From assembly GCF_000716605.1 (NCBI RefSeq), contig NZ_JNXE01000008.1:239487-303486 (forward strand): DNA of 64,000 nucleotides. Direction: 5' to 3'. The stretch is from Streptomyces sp. NRRL F-525. GTDB lineage: Bacteria > Actinomycetota > Actinomycetes > Streptomycetales > Streptomycetaceae. The notes beneath the pieces are model-generated. The model made no database searches, was not told the origin of the DNA, and saw nothing but the letters and a program-made list of their open reading frames with translations. Shown here in pieces: positions 53,609 through 61,171 of this stretch; the stretch's first letter is position 1, and every line of letters starts with the position of its first letter. The position numbers and the translations under genes were made by a program.

Positions 53609-54259
53609 CTACTTGGGACGACGGCGGCCGAGAGCGCGCGTGAGTTCACCGACCGGCGCAAGCACGTGTCCGCCATCGCCCGCGCACCACCACACAGCCT
53701 CCCGCTCCCGCTCCGAGCCGTGCACGCCGAGGCCATGGCGGGGGCATACCGGCCAGACCTGCCAGGTCCATTCGAGCAGGCTCTCCTGGATCAGGATCGC
53801 CAGGCTGGCCAGTGCCGTGCTCGGGTCGTCGCACATGTTCGGCAGGATGGGGCCGCCCCAGTTGAGCTGTTCGCCGTCGGCCAGGCGGACACCGGCTCCC
53901 GCCGGAAACCAGTCCTCCAGGATCTCGATCTCCGGTTCGCCCTCGATCCCGCGCGTGGGCAGGTCGCGGGTCACGATCCGAAGCGCGGCGCGCAAGATCT
54001 CCAAACGCTCGGGAGCGAGGTCGAAACCGGGATCGAAGTCCGCGTCGTCCAGTATGCGTTGGGCGAGGGCTGCCATCTCGGCCGGCGGCACCTCGGCCGG
54101 GTTCCGTTCGACGACCTCCAGGATGGCGTCGGTGCGGTGGAACCAGTCGAACAGTTCGCAGGCGAGGGCGACGACGTCCTGTGGGTTGAGGCTGTCCTCG
54201 CGCAGGCCGAGGTAGACCCTTCGCGTCAACTGCTCAATATCCACTTCGTACTTGGTCAT
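53609..54259 (-). CDS. Protein of unknown function with C-terminal Cys/His cluster
   Basis: This 216-residue acidic protein matches no family I can name. The N-terminal half is helical (YEVDIEQLTRRVYLGLREDSL, VVALACELFDWFHRTDAI). The C-terminal part carries VCPRHGLGVH...WWCAGDGGHVLAPVGEL, with spaced Cys and His residues suggesting a small zinc-binding finger. The ATG at 54259 is preferred; GTG at 54268 is possible. It is convergent with the thioredoxin-like gene. Confidence 0.62.
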   Translation of the reverse strand: MTKYEVDIEQLTRRVYLGLREDSLNPQDVVALACELFDWFHRTDAILEVVERNPAEVPPAEMAALAQRILDDADFDPGFDLAPERLEILRAALRIVTRDLPTRGIEGEPEIEILEDWFPAGAGVRLADGEQLNWGGPILPNMCDDPSTALASLAILIQESLLEWTWQVWPVCPRHGLGVHGSEREREAVWWCAGDGGHVLAPVGELTRALGRRRPK

Positions 54260-54307
54260 GGCGTTGCTCACCGGCCCAGTATCCCGACGCTGTGTGGTCC
54301 CCATTCG

Positions 54308-54883
54308 CTAGTGCTTCTTGGTGGCTCGGTGCACGAAGGCGGGCGGGAGGTTCGCCCACACCACCTTCGAGCGCTCCAACTGGTCGAAGCGGCAGGCGAG
54401 TTCGGCGGTGAGGTGGTGGGCGGGCGGTGTCCAGGCCGCGTGCAGATAGGCGAAGGTTGTGAACCGGCCGCCAGGCGTGAGGACTTCGGCCACGGCGTCC
54501 AGGATGTGCCCGCGCTGTTCCCGCGGCATGACCGTCCAGGGCAGTCCGGAGACCACCGCGTCGGCTGGTTCGCCGACCGTCGCGGTCAACTCGGCGGCCG
54601 AACCCCGTATTACGGTGAGGCGTGGGTCGCGCCGGGTGGCCGACAGCCGTGCCGCGAGCACCGGGTTGAGCTCGATCGCCACGAGTCGTGCGTCGGGTGC
54701 GAGCCGGGCGAGGATCGAGTCGGTGAACACCCCGGTTCCCGGGCCGAGTTCGACAACGGTCCGGGCCCGCTCCAGGCCGATGCCCTCGGTCATGGCGTGC
54801 GCCAGCCGTCGTGAACTGGCCGCTATGGCACCGGTCATGAGGGGGCGTCTGAGGAACTCGGTGGTCATCGACATGGCGGCCAT
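54308..54883 (-). CDS. Class I SAM-dependent methyltransferase (PmtA / rRNA-dimethylase-like)
   Basis: This 191-residue protein has motif I VVELGPGTGVFTDSIL, the acidic strand VAIELNP, VIRGSAAEL and a VVSGLPWTVMP motif IV. FLRRPLMTGAIAASSRRLAHAM at the start is characteristic of phospholipid N-methyltransferase-like and rRNA adenine dimethylase-like enzymes. The substrate is unknown. Of several possible ATG codons (54883, 54874, 54868) none has a clear ribosome binding site. A much longer frame to 55627 is antisense to the histidine kinase gene and is not used. Confidence 0.75.
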   Translation of the reverse strand: MAAMSMTTEFLRRPLMTGAIAASSRRLAHAMTEGIGLERARTVVELGPGTGVFTDSILARLAPDARLVAIELNPVLAARLSATRRDPRLTVIRGSAAELTATVGEPADAVVSGLPWTVMPREQRGHILDAVAEVLTPGGRFTTFAYLHAAWTPPAHHLTAELACRFDQLERSKVVWANLPPAFVHRATKKH

Positions 54884-55006
54884 GGTGGAAACGCCCCGGG
54901 TGGCCGCACGTCGTATCCCTGGCCGGTGTCCGTACGACTGGGGGAGGACCCCGTGACGCCCGCCAGGACGATGCCGGCGGGCGGACTCCGGCCGTAGCGT
55001 GAGGCG

Positions 55007-56248
55007 GTGCAACAGCTGATCGAGACCTTGTCCCGCCTGCGGCGCGGATATCCGTGGCTGTCGGACCTGCTGCTGATCGTGCTGGTTGCCGTGCCCCCGG
55101 TGATCCGCCCCGAGCCGGGGTGGCGGCCGGTCTGGGTGCAGGCGGGCGTCTACCTGGCCCTGGTGCTGCCCCTGTTGTGGCGCCGCCGTCGGCCGGTGCT
55201 CGTCGCGGCCCTGGTGACGGCGGCTTTCTGGGCGCAGTTCCTCGGACAGGTGTGGGGACAGGAACCGGGACGCGGCGCCGTCGCCCTGGCCGCGGTCCTG
55301 GCCACCCTCACGGTGCGGGGCTTGCGTATGGCCGCCGCGGCGACAGTGGTGTGTGCCGCCGGCTGTGTTCTGCTGTGGATTCCAGCGTGGCAGCGGGACT
55401 ACGAGGGCCCGGGCGCCCGGGGGGCCTTGCTCACTCCGCTCGCGGTGGGGCTCCTGTTGGCCGGGGCCTGGGTGTTCGGCGAGTACGTCCGTGCCCGGCG
55501 CGCCTACATTGCCGAGTTCGAGCGGCGGGCCGTGCTCGCCGAGTCGGAACACCTCGCCCTGGCCAAGGTCGCCGTCGCCGAGGAGCGGGCGCGCATCGCC
55601 CGGGAGATCCACGATGTCCTCGCGCACAGTGTGAGCGTGATGGTGCTGAACGCCGAGGGCGGCAAGCTGATGCGGCAGGTCGACCCCGCCGTCGTCGATC
55701 GCACGCTCGGCGTCATCAGCGCGACCGGCCGTGAGGCACTGGGCGAACTACGCCGTTTGCTGGAGGTGCTGCGTACTCCCGACGCGGACGCCGCGATCGG
55801 CGACTCCGGCTCCGGTGCGGCCGGCGAACACCTCGCGGCCGATCTGCGGCGGCTGGTCGAACGCCTCAACACGGGCGGCAGGCGCGCCCTGTTGGACCTT
55901 CGCGGAGAGCGCGGTGGCCTGCCGGCGGATCTCATGGTGCAGACGTACCGCATCGTGCAGGAGGCACTCACCAACGTGGTCAAGCACGCGCCGCCGGACG
56001 CCACGGTTCATGTGCGGGTCGACACCGGTAGCCAGGAGCCCGGGCGACTGATCCGCGTCAAGGTGGAGAACTCGGCCGGAGCCGCCGGGCGTCCCGCACC
56101 GCTGCTCCCGTCCGGTCGCGGACTAATCGGCATGCGCGAACGTACCGCCCTGTACGGCGGGCGTGTCGACGCCGGGCCCACACCCGAGGGCGGTTACCGG
56201 GTCGCCGCGACATTGCGCCCTGCCAGGCCCACCAGGGCGACCCCATGA
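55007..56248 (+). CDS. Sensor histidine kinase (NarL-system, HisKA_3 type)
   Basis: A 413-residue membrane kinase. Four or five hydrophobic helices lie in residues 15-165 (LLLIVLVAVPPVI, AGVYLALVLPLLW, LLTPLAVGLLLAGAWVFG). A dimerisation/phosphoacceptor segment follows (ERARIAREIHDVLAHSVSVMVLNAEGG, His in EIHD). The ATPase domain shows YRIVQEALTNVVKHA and GRGLIGMRERTALYGG. No extracellular sensor domain is present, so it likely senses within the membrane. The stop overlaps the response regulator start (ATGA). Confidence 0.9.
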   Translation: MQQLIETLSRLRRGYPWLSDLLLIVLVAVPPVIRPEPGWRPVWVQAGVYLALVLPLLWRRRRPVLVAALVTAAFWAQFLGQVWGQEPGRGAVALAAVLATLTVRGLRMAAAATVVCAAGCVLLWIPAWQRDYEGPGARGALLTPLAVGLLLAGAWVFGEYVRARRAYIAEFERRAVLAESEHLALAKVAVAEERARIAREIHDVLAHSVSVMVLNAEGGKLMRQVDPAVVDRTLGVISATGREALGELRRLLEVLRTPDADAAIGDSGSGAAGEHLAADLRRLVERLNTGGRRALLDLRGERGGLPADLMVQTYRIVQEALTNVVKHAPPDATVHVRVDTGSQEPGRLIRVKVENSAGAAGRPAPLLPSGRGLIGMRERTALYGGRVDAGPTPEGGYRVAATLRPARPTRATP

Positions 56249-56955
56249 GTGACCCCGTGAGCGACCCGGCCCCGACTCCGAAGCGCACCGTGTCATCGTC
56301 CCGGGTGCTGATCTGCGACGACCAGGAGCTGATCCGGATGGGGCTGCGGATGGTCGTCGACAGCCAGCCCGACCTCACCGTGGTGGGCGAGGCCGCCGAT
56401 GGCGCCGCGGCGATCGCGGAGGCCGCCGCCCTGAAGCCGGACCTCGTCTTGATGGACGTCCGCATGCCCGGTCTGGACGGCCTCGCAGCGACAGAACACC
56501 TCTGCGCACAGCCCGACGGGCCCCTCATACTCGTCGTCACGACCTTCGACCTCGACGAGTACGCCTACGCGGCCCTGCGGGCCGGAGCGAACGGCTTCCT
56601 CGTCAAGGACGCCCCCGCCGAGGAGATCCTGGTGACCGTCCGCGCGGTGCTGCGGGGCGAGGTCATGGTGGCGCCGTCGTTGACCCGGCGCCTGGTCGAG
56701 CGCTTCATCCTGCACGCCCCCGCGTCCGTGTCCGCCCAGCGTGGCCGCCTGGCGGTCCTCACCGAGCGGGAACGGGACGTCCTTGGGCTGGTGGGCCGGG
56801 GCCTGGCCAACGGCGAGATCGCGGGCCGCCTGTTCGTCGGGGAGACGACCGTGAAGACCCACCTCGGCCGGATCCTGACCAAGCTCGGCCTCCGGGACCG
56901 TGTCCACGCGGTGATCTTCGCCTACGAGAGCGGGCTGGTACGGGTCGGGGACTGA
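56245..56955 (+). CDS. LuxR/NarL-type response regulator
   Basis: This 236-residue protein has a receiver domain (VLICDDQELIRMGLRMVVDSQ, phosphoacceptor Asp in LVLMDVRMPGLDG, Thr/Lys in VTTFDLDEY and GFLVKDAP). A C-terminal LuxR helix-turn-helix follows (LTERERDVLGLVGRGLANGEIAGRLFVGETTVKTHLGRILTKLGLRDR). It pairs with the preceding kinase. The target genes are unknown; the flanking methyltransferase gene is a possibility. Confidence 0.92.
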   Translation: MSDPVSDPAPTPKRTVSSSRVLICDDQELIRMGLRMVVDSQPDLTVVGEAADGAAAIAEAAALKPDLVLMDVRMPGLDGLAATEHLCAQPDGPLILVVTTFDLDEYAYAALRAGANGFLVKDAPAEEILVTVRAVLRGEVMVAPSLTRRLVERFILHAPASVSAQRGRLAVLTERERDVLGLVGRGLANGEIAGRLFVGETTVKTHLGRILTKLGLRDRVHAVIFAYESGLVRVGD

Positions 56956-57318
56956 GCGGTGACGGACATCCCGTGCGCTGACGCACTGCTGACAGTGAGC
57001 ACTCCGGTATCCAGATCGTCATCGACCAGGATGCCGTCGTAGATCGTCGCGAGTTCGTCGATCAGCTGGAGATCCCGGCATCGAGTCCTGCGCCGCCGGG
57101 CGGCAGGGGGTGCGTTCGGGGACGTGTGGGATGACGGCATCGATGCCGGGCCGCGCATCCCGCTGAGGCGAGCGACAGCCGGCCGTGTGGCTGCCGGGAG
57201 TTCGCCGATGTGCGTTCCCGTGGTGCGGAAGTCGGTGGAGATGCCGCAAGAACATGACGGATCATCAGGTCCGTCGGTTCTTGCGGCATCGGGAACGAAT
57301 CACTCACTCACGGCAGGC
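56956..57318. other. Intergenic region with a hairpin and a possible gene remnant
   Basis: No intact gene is seen. On the minus strand a frame at about 57000-57080 reads LQLIDELATIYDGILVDDDL, which looks protein-like inside otherwise arginine/proline-rich nonsense. It may be the last trace of a decayed gene. The right part holds the long hairpin at 57240-57290. Confidence 0.3.
57240..57290. terminator. Long stem-loop behind the small secreted protein gene
   Basis: GATGCCGCAAGAAC (57240-57253) is perfectly complementary to GTTCTTGCGGCATC (57277-57290). Inside the loop GACGGA (57256-57261) pairs with TCCGTC (57270-57275). The total is 20 bp of stem with one small bulge, starting 28 bp after the stop of the minus-strand gene. 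It is probably a strong terminator; a mobile inverted-repeat remnant is the alternative. Confidence 0.6.
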
Positions 57319-57795
57319 TCAGCTGAAGACGAAGGGGCTGGGCGACTGCGCGGCGCTCGACGTACAGGTGACGGAGATGCCGAAGATGACCATCTTCAGC
57401 GAGCCCTTGTAGAAGTCCAGGCTGTCGCCGACAGCCACGGTGCCGGGAAGCGGGCCGACGGTGACGGCGCCGCCTGCGGGTATGGCCGGGTTCACGGTGC
57501 CGCTGAACACCCGGTTGGCACCGGTGGAGTTGGTCATGGTGAGCGTGGAGCTGATGGAGTTTGCCGACAGGGCGAGCGGCGTGGTGATGGCGGAGGAATT
57601 GAGGGTGATGGTGGCTGAAGTACTGCTGACCTGGGTCGCGGTCAGCGTGGCCGTGCCGCCGCCGAAGATGCCGCAGGCGGCGGTGATGGTGGCGGAGCTC
57701 GGAGTGACCGCGGCGGACGCGGAGGGCGCGAAGGCCAGCGTCGTGGCGGCGATGACTCCAGCCGTGAGTGCCGCACCTGTGGTTAATCGCTTCAT
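57319..57795 (-). CDS. Small secreted protein of unknown function
   Basis: This 158-residue protein has a clear signal peptide (MKRLTTGAALTAGVIAATTLAFAPSASA-AV). The mature part is about 130 residues, rich in Ser, Thr, Ala and Gly and predicted to be all beta. Two cysteines (C41 in ITAACGIFGGG and C144 in SVTCTSS) could form a disulfide joining the ends. It looks like an extracellular beta-sandwich protein. AAGGGA lies upstream of the ATG. No family was recognised. Confidence 0.75.
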   Translation of the reverse strand: MKRLTTGAALTAGVIAATTLAFAPSASAAVTPSSATITAACGIFGGGTATLTATQVSSTSATITLNSSAITTPLALSANSISSTLTMTNSTGANRVFSGTVNPAIPAGGAVTVGPLPGTVAVGDSLDFYKGSLKMVIFGISVTCTSSAAQSPSPFVFS

Positions 57796-58244
57796 GGGGA
57801 TCGTGGTCCCTTCCCGGTGGTGGGAGTGCCATGTGTGGGATGGAGACCCCGGGCCGAGTGGGTGCGGGCACACTGCGGGGGATCGAATCTGACGGTCCGT
57901 CGGAACTTGCGATCCCCATTGATACGCGAGCGACAAGGAACGGCATAGTTGAAATCCGGCCGACTGCGTACGCGGGGTTGCGGACCGGATCGGCGACGGG
58001 GGTTGCCCGGTGCGCCGAGGGTCTGCGGGACCGGTGCGCACGGCGGGGCGGTCGCGTGGCCTGTGTGGGATCGTGCGTCCCTGCCCCGAACCAGCCGTCC
58101 TGTCACTGGAGTTGGAGTTCCGGGCCGCTGACGTCGCGCCCCCGCTCCGCCTGAAGTCGGTGGCGCCCTGTCGGTCCAGCAGGGCCACGCCGGTGGGGTA
58201 GCCCGCGATCCGGCCGCCCCGGCCCTCACGGGGGCCACTTCGTG

Positions 58245-58259
58245 ATTCATCGGATGAAT
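58245..58259. promoter_or_regulatory. Shared 15-bp palindrome, copy 1 (GH27 promoter)
   Basis: ATTCATCGGATGAAT is a perfect 7-1-7 palindrome just upstream of the -35 box of the GH27 promoter. Near-identical copies occur at 60985 and 61129 before the GH95 gene. Confidence 0.6.
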
Positions 58260-58262
58260 GTG

Positions 58263-58291
58263 TTGACGTAGCAGTGGATCGCGCATAGAAC
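58263..58291 (+). promoter_or_regulatory. Promoter of the GH27 gene
   Basis: TTGACG (58263-58268), 17-nt spacer, TAGAAC (58286-58291), about 60 nt upstream of the ATG. Confidence 0.55.
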
Positions 58292-58353
58292 ATGTGCGGT
58301 TCGACCGGTGAGGACAAGGCAAGTTTCCGCTGGCCACTCTGAGGAGCCGTTCG

Positions 58354-60669
58354 ATGTGCGCGAGATTGATCAGATGTCTGCTGCCTTTACTGCTTCTCCT
58401 TGGGCTGGCGACGGGAACGTCGCCCACGGTGGCCGCGCCCGCATCCGCATCCGCGGCCCCGACGGACGTGGCCACCCCCATCCCGCCCACACCGCCCATG
58501 GGCTGGAGCAGTTGGAGCGCACTGCGCGAAGGCAGCGGCCTGACCCAGGACGGGATCAAGGCCCAGGCGCGGGTCATGCACGACAAGCTGCGGCGCTACG
58601 GCTACCGCTACATCAACATCGACGCCGGCTGGTCCGACCACCTGGACGCCTACGGGCGAAACGCCTGGGACACCGCCCGATTCCCCGATGGCATCCCCGC
58701 CCTCGCCGCGTATCTGCACCGCCTGGGGCTCAAGTTCGGCATCTACCTCACGCCGGGCATCCCGATCGAGGCGTATCAGAAGAACCTGCCGGTCGAGGGC
58801 ACCGCGTACCACATGCAGGACATCGCGGACCCGACACAGCCCGGCAACACCCACAACGACTCCTACCGCATCGACTTCAGCAAGCCTGGAGCGGAGGAGT
58901 ACGTGCAGAGCTACGCCGACCTGTTCGCCTCCTGGGGCGTCGACTACATCAAGATGGACTTCGTCGGCCCCGGCGGCGGCCTCGTCCCCGCCGACAACCG
59001 CCCCGAGATGCGGGTGTGGCACCAGGCGATCGTCGCCACCGGTCGTCCGATGCACCTGGAGCTCTCCAACTCGCTCAGCATCGCCGACGCCGCCACCTGG
59101 CAGGCCACCAGCAACGGCTGGCGCACCGGCGGCGACATCGAGTGCTATTGCAGCGTCAACGGATCCAGTACCCCGTTGACCAGCTGGCAGCGGACGTCGG
59201 CCCGGTTCGACCAGGTCGCGGCCTGGCAGCCGTTCGGCGGCTCCGGCGCGTTCAACGACTACGACTCGATCGAGGTCGGCAACGGCAGCGACGGCGGGCT
59301 GACCCCCGACGAGCGGCAGACGCAGCTGAGCCTGTGGTCGCTGGCCTCCTCCCCACTGCTCCTGGGCACTGACCTGACCAGGCTCGACGCCGCCGATCTG
59401 AAGCTGCTGGCGAATCGTGACGTGATCGCCGTGGACCAGGACACCGTCAACGCCACTCGGGTGAGCAGGAGCGCGACCGCGCAGGTCTTCGCGAAAACGG
59501 AGCCGAACGGCGATGTGATCCTGGGGCTGTTCAACACCGGGTCCGTCGCACAGACCGTCTCCATCGCCGCGGTCACGGCCGGCCTGCCCGCGTCCTCCTC
59601 GTACCGCCTCGACAACCTGTGGACGCACGAGGTCACCCGGTCCTCCGGCGCCACCGTCGCCGCCTCGGTCCCCGTGCACGGCGCGGCACTGTTCCGGGTA
59701 CGTCCGTGGGCCGCGGGCAAGGCGCCGGGGCGCCCGCAGACCGGCCTCACCGTGACCGCCCCCGGCACCCTGGAGACCGGTCAACAGACCACCGCCAACG
59801 CGGACTTCACCAACTGGGGCACCGCCGTCGCGACCGGTGTCCACGTGGCCCTGCCCGTCCCGAAGGGCTGGACAGCCACCCCCGTCTCGCCCACCGCCTT
59901 CGCCTCCGTCGCGCCCGGCGCGACCGTCCGCGCCACCTACCGGGTTACTCCACCGGCGTCCATCACCGAGCTCTTCCCGACGGTCCGGCTCGACGCCGTC
60001 GCCCACTTCCGCTGGAACACCGGCACGGGCACCGGGGCACGGGTCACCGGCTCGGCCGCCGGACACACGTCCGTGCTGCTCGGCGAGTCCGTTCGGGCCC
60101 CGTTCCGCACCTTCTCCTCCTCGCCGGAGCCCGCGAACTTCTCACAGGTCGGCTCCGCCCTCGGCATTCGCGCGGCCGGCGCCGACGTCTACGGACCGAA
60201 GAACGAATACGGCTCGCTCTACGTCCCCGGCGCGGAGCACGACGGCTCCGTCACGACGGTTCGTGTCACCTGGCAGCGGTACCAGAGCTCCGGGGCCAAG
60301 ACCGGAATCATGGTGCGCAACGACATCACCGCCGCGAGTAACTCGCCCGGCTTCGTGACGGTGGGCGTGAGCGCGAAGAAGGGCTACTTCATGCAGTGGG
60401 ACACCGACGGCGACGGGCGGCTCGACGCAGGCACCGCACCCAACGGCTCCGGCGTCGGCAAGCCCGTCCTGCCCAGTTGGATCCGGCTGGTCCGCTCTGG
60501 CACCACCTTCACCGGCTACTACTCCACCGACAGCACCAACTGGACCCAGCTGAGTACGGCGAACGTTCCCTCCGCCGCCCCTACCCAGGACGTTGGCCTC
60601 TTCGGCACCGCTGCCAGCCCGGGCTACCCGAGCGAAGACGATTTCACCGACTTCACGACCAGTGGTTGA
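58354..60669 (+). CDS. Secreted GH27 alpha-galactosidase-type glycosidase with NEW3 and C-terminal beta domains
   Basis: This 771-residue protein has a signal peptide (RLIRCLLPLLLLLGLATGTS). The GH27 catalytic barrel spans about 45-360 (PPMGWSSWSAL, YRYINIDAGWSDHLDAYG, nucleophile D202 in YIKMDFVG, likely acid/base D261 in RTGGDIE, SLWSLASSPLLLGTDL). A GH27 C-terminal beta domain runs to about 455. A NEW3-type domain spans about 470-560, and a concanavalin-like domain about 585-771 (VTWQRYQSSGAKTGIMVRND). It should remove terminal alpha-galactosyl or beta-L-arabinopyranosyl units outside the cell. GAGGAG precedes the ATG. Confidence 0.9.
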   Translation: MCARLIRCLLPLLLLLGLATGTSPTVAAPASASAAPTDVATPIPPTPPMGWSSWSALREGSGLTQDGIKAQARVMHDKLRRYGYRYINIDAGWSDHLDAYGRNAWDTARFPDGIPALAAYLHRLGLKFGIYLTPGIPIEAYQKNLPVEGTAYHMQDIADPTQPGNTHNDSYRIDFSKPGAEEYVQSYADLFASWGVDYIKMDFVGPGGGLVPADNRPEMRVWHQAIVATGRPMHLELSNSLSIADAATWQATSNGWRTGGDIECYCSVNGSSTPLTSWQRTSARFDQVAAWQPFGGSGAFNDYDSIEVGNGSDGGLTPDERQTQLSLWSLASSPLLLGTDLTRLDAADLKLLANRDVIAVDQDTVNATRVSRSATAQVFAKTEPNGDVILGLFNTGSVAQTVSIAAVTAGLPASSSYRLDNLWTHEVTRSSGATVAASVPVHGAALFRVRPWAAGKAPGRPQTGLTVTAPGTLETGQQTTANADFTNWGTAVATGVHVALPVPKGWTATPVSPTAFASVAPGATVRATYRVTPPASITELFPTVRLDAVAHFRWNTGTGTGARVTGSAAGHTSVLLGESVRAPFRTFSSSPEPANFSQVGSALGIRAAGADVYGPKNEYGSLYVPGAEHDGSVTTVRVTWQRYQSSGAKTGIMVRNDITAASNSPGFVTVGVSAKKGYFMQWDTDGDGRLDAGTAPNGSGVGKPVLPSWIRLVRSGTTFTGYYSTDSTNWTQLSTANVPSAAPTQDVGLFGTAASPGYPSEDDFTDFTTSG

Positions 60670-60984
60670 CGGTCTGTAGGTGGGTGTCCTTTCCGGTGGG
60701 GGAGTGGAGCTTCGTCGCCTGCGGCCCGGCGTCATCGAGGTGCAGCTGGTCACGGGATCCGTCTGAACGGGATTGCCGTGGATGGCCTCCACGACGATCA
60801 GGCTCGGGCGTGTGATCACCGTCCAGGGCGAGGAACGAGGTCTGCAAGGCGGAGCGGTGATACGCCGCCGAGCCCGAGTCGTGGGGCGTGTACAGGCTGC
60901 CCAGCAGGTTGGTGTCCGTACTCGCAGGATCGCGCCGGCCGCACGCGGGATGCGCGGTGAAGAACGCGAACTCAGGTAGCCGCA

Positions 60985-60999
60985 ATACATCGGATGAGT
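60985..60999. promoter_or_regulatory. Shared 15-bp palindrome, copy 2 (upstream of GH95)
   Basis: ATACATCGGATGAGT, 13 of 15 positions identical to copy 1, about 110 bp upstream of the GH95 promoter. Confidence 0.5.
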
Positions 61000-61094
61000 C
61001 AAGAACGTAGGGCGGGATTGCTGATGTACGTACGTCTTCCCAAATAGCGGAAAATAGCCGTTAGTTCGGCGTGGATGGCTATCGGTCGAGGTCA

Positions 61095-61123
61095 TTGACA
61101 GGCACTCAGGGTATGCCTAGGTT
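61095..61123 (+). promoter_or_regulatory. Promoter of the GH95 gene
   Basis: TTGACA (61095-61100), 17-nt spacer, TAGGTT (61118-61123). This is close to the vegetative sigma factor consensus. Confidence 0.65.
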
Positions 61124-61128
61124 CCTCG

Positions 61129-61143
61129 ATACACCCGATGTAT
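61129..61143. promoter_or_regulatory. Shared 15-bp palindrome, copy 3 (at the GH95 transcription start)
   Basis: ATACACCCGATGTAT, with flanking G and C extending the dyad, begins 5 bp after the -10 box and so covers the start of transcription. That position favours a repressor. Confidence 0.6.
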
Positions 61144-61171
61144 CAATGACCGTCAGCTCTGGAGGACGATG

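Larger units (their letters stand above)
57796..58353. other. Intergenic region between the secreted protein and GH27 genes
   Basis: No coding sequence is convincing on either strand. The right end carries the palindrome and promoter of the GH27 gene; the left end should hold the promoter of the divergent small secreted protein. Confidence 0.5.
60670..61171. other. Intergenic region with GH95 promoter elements
   Basis: The first ~300 bp show nothing recognisable. The last 190 bp are markedly lower in GC and carry two copies of the shared palindrome and a consensus promoter. Confidence 0.5.

Noticed and set aside
54884..55627. Long upstream extension of the methyltransferase frame
   Set aside because: It is antisense to the histidine kinase gene and has no conserved methyltransferase content.
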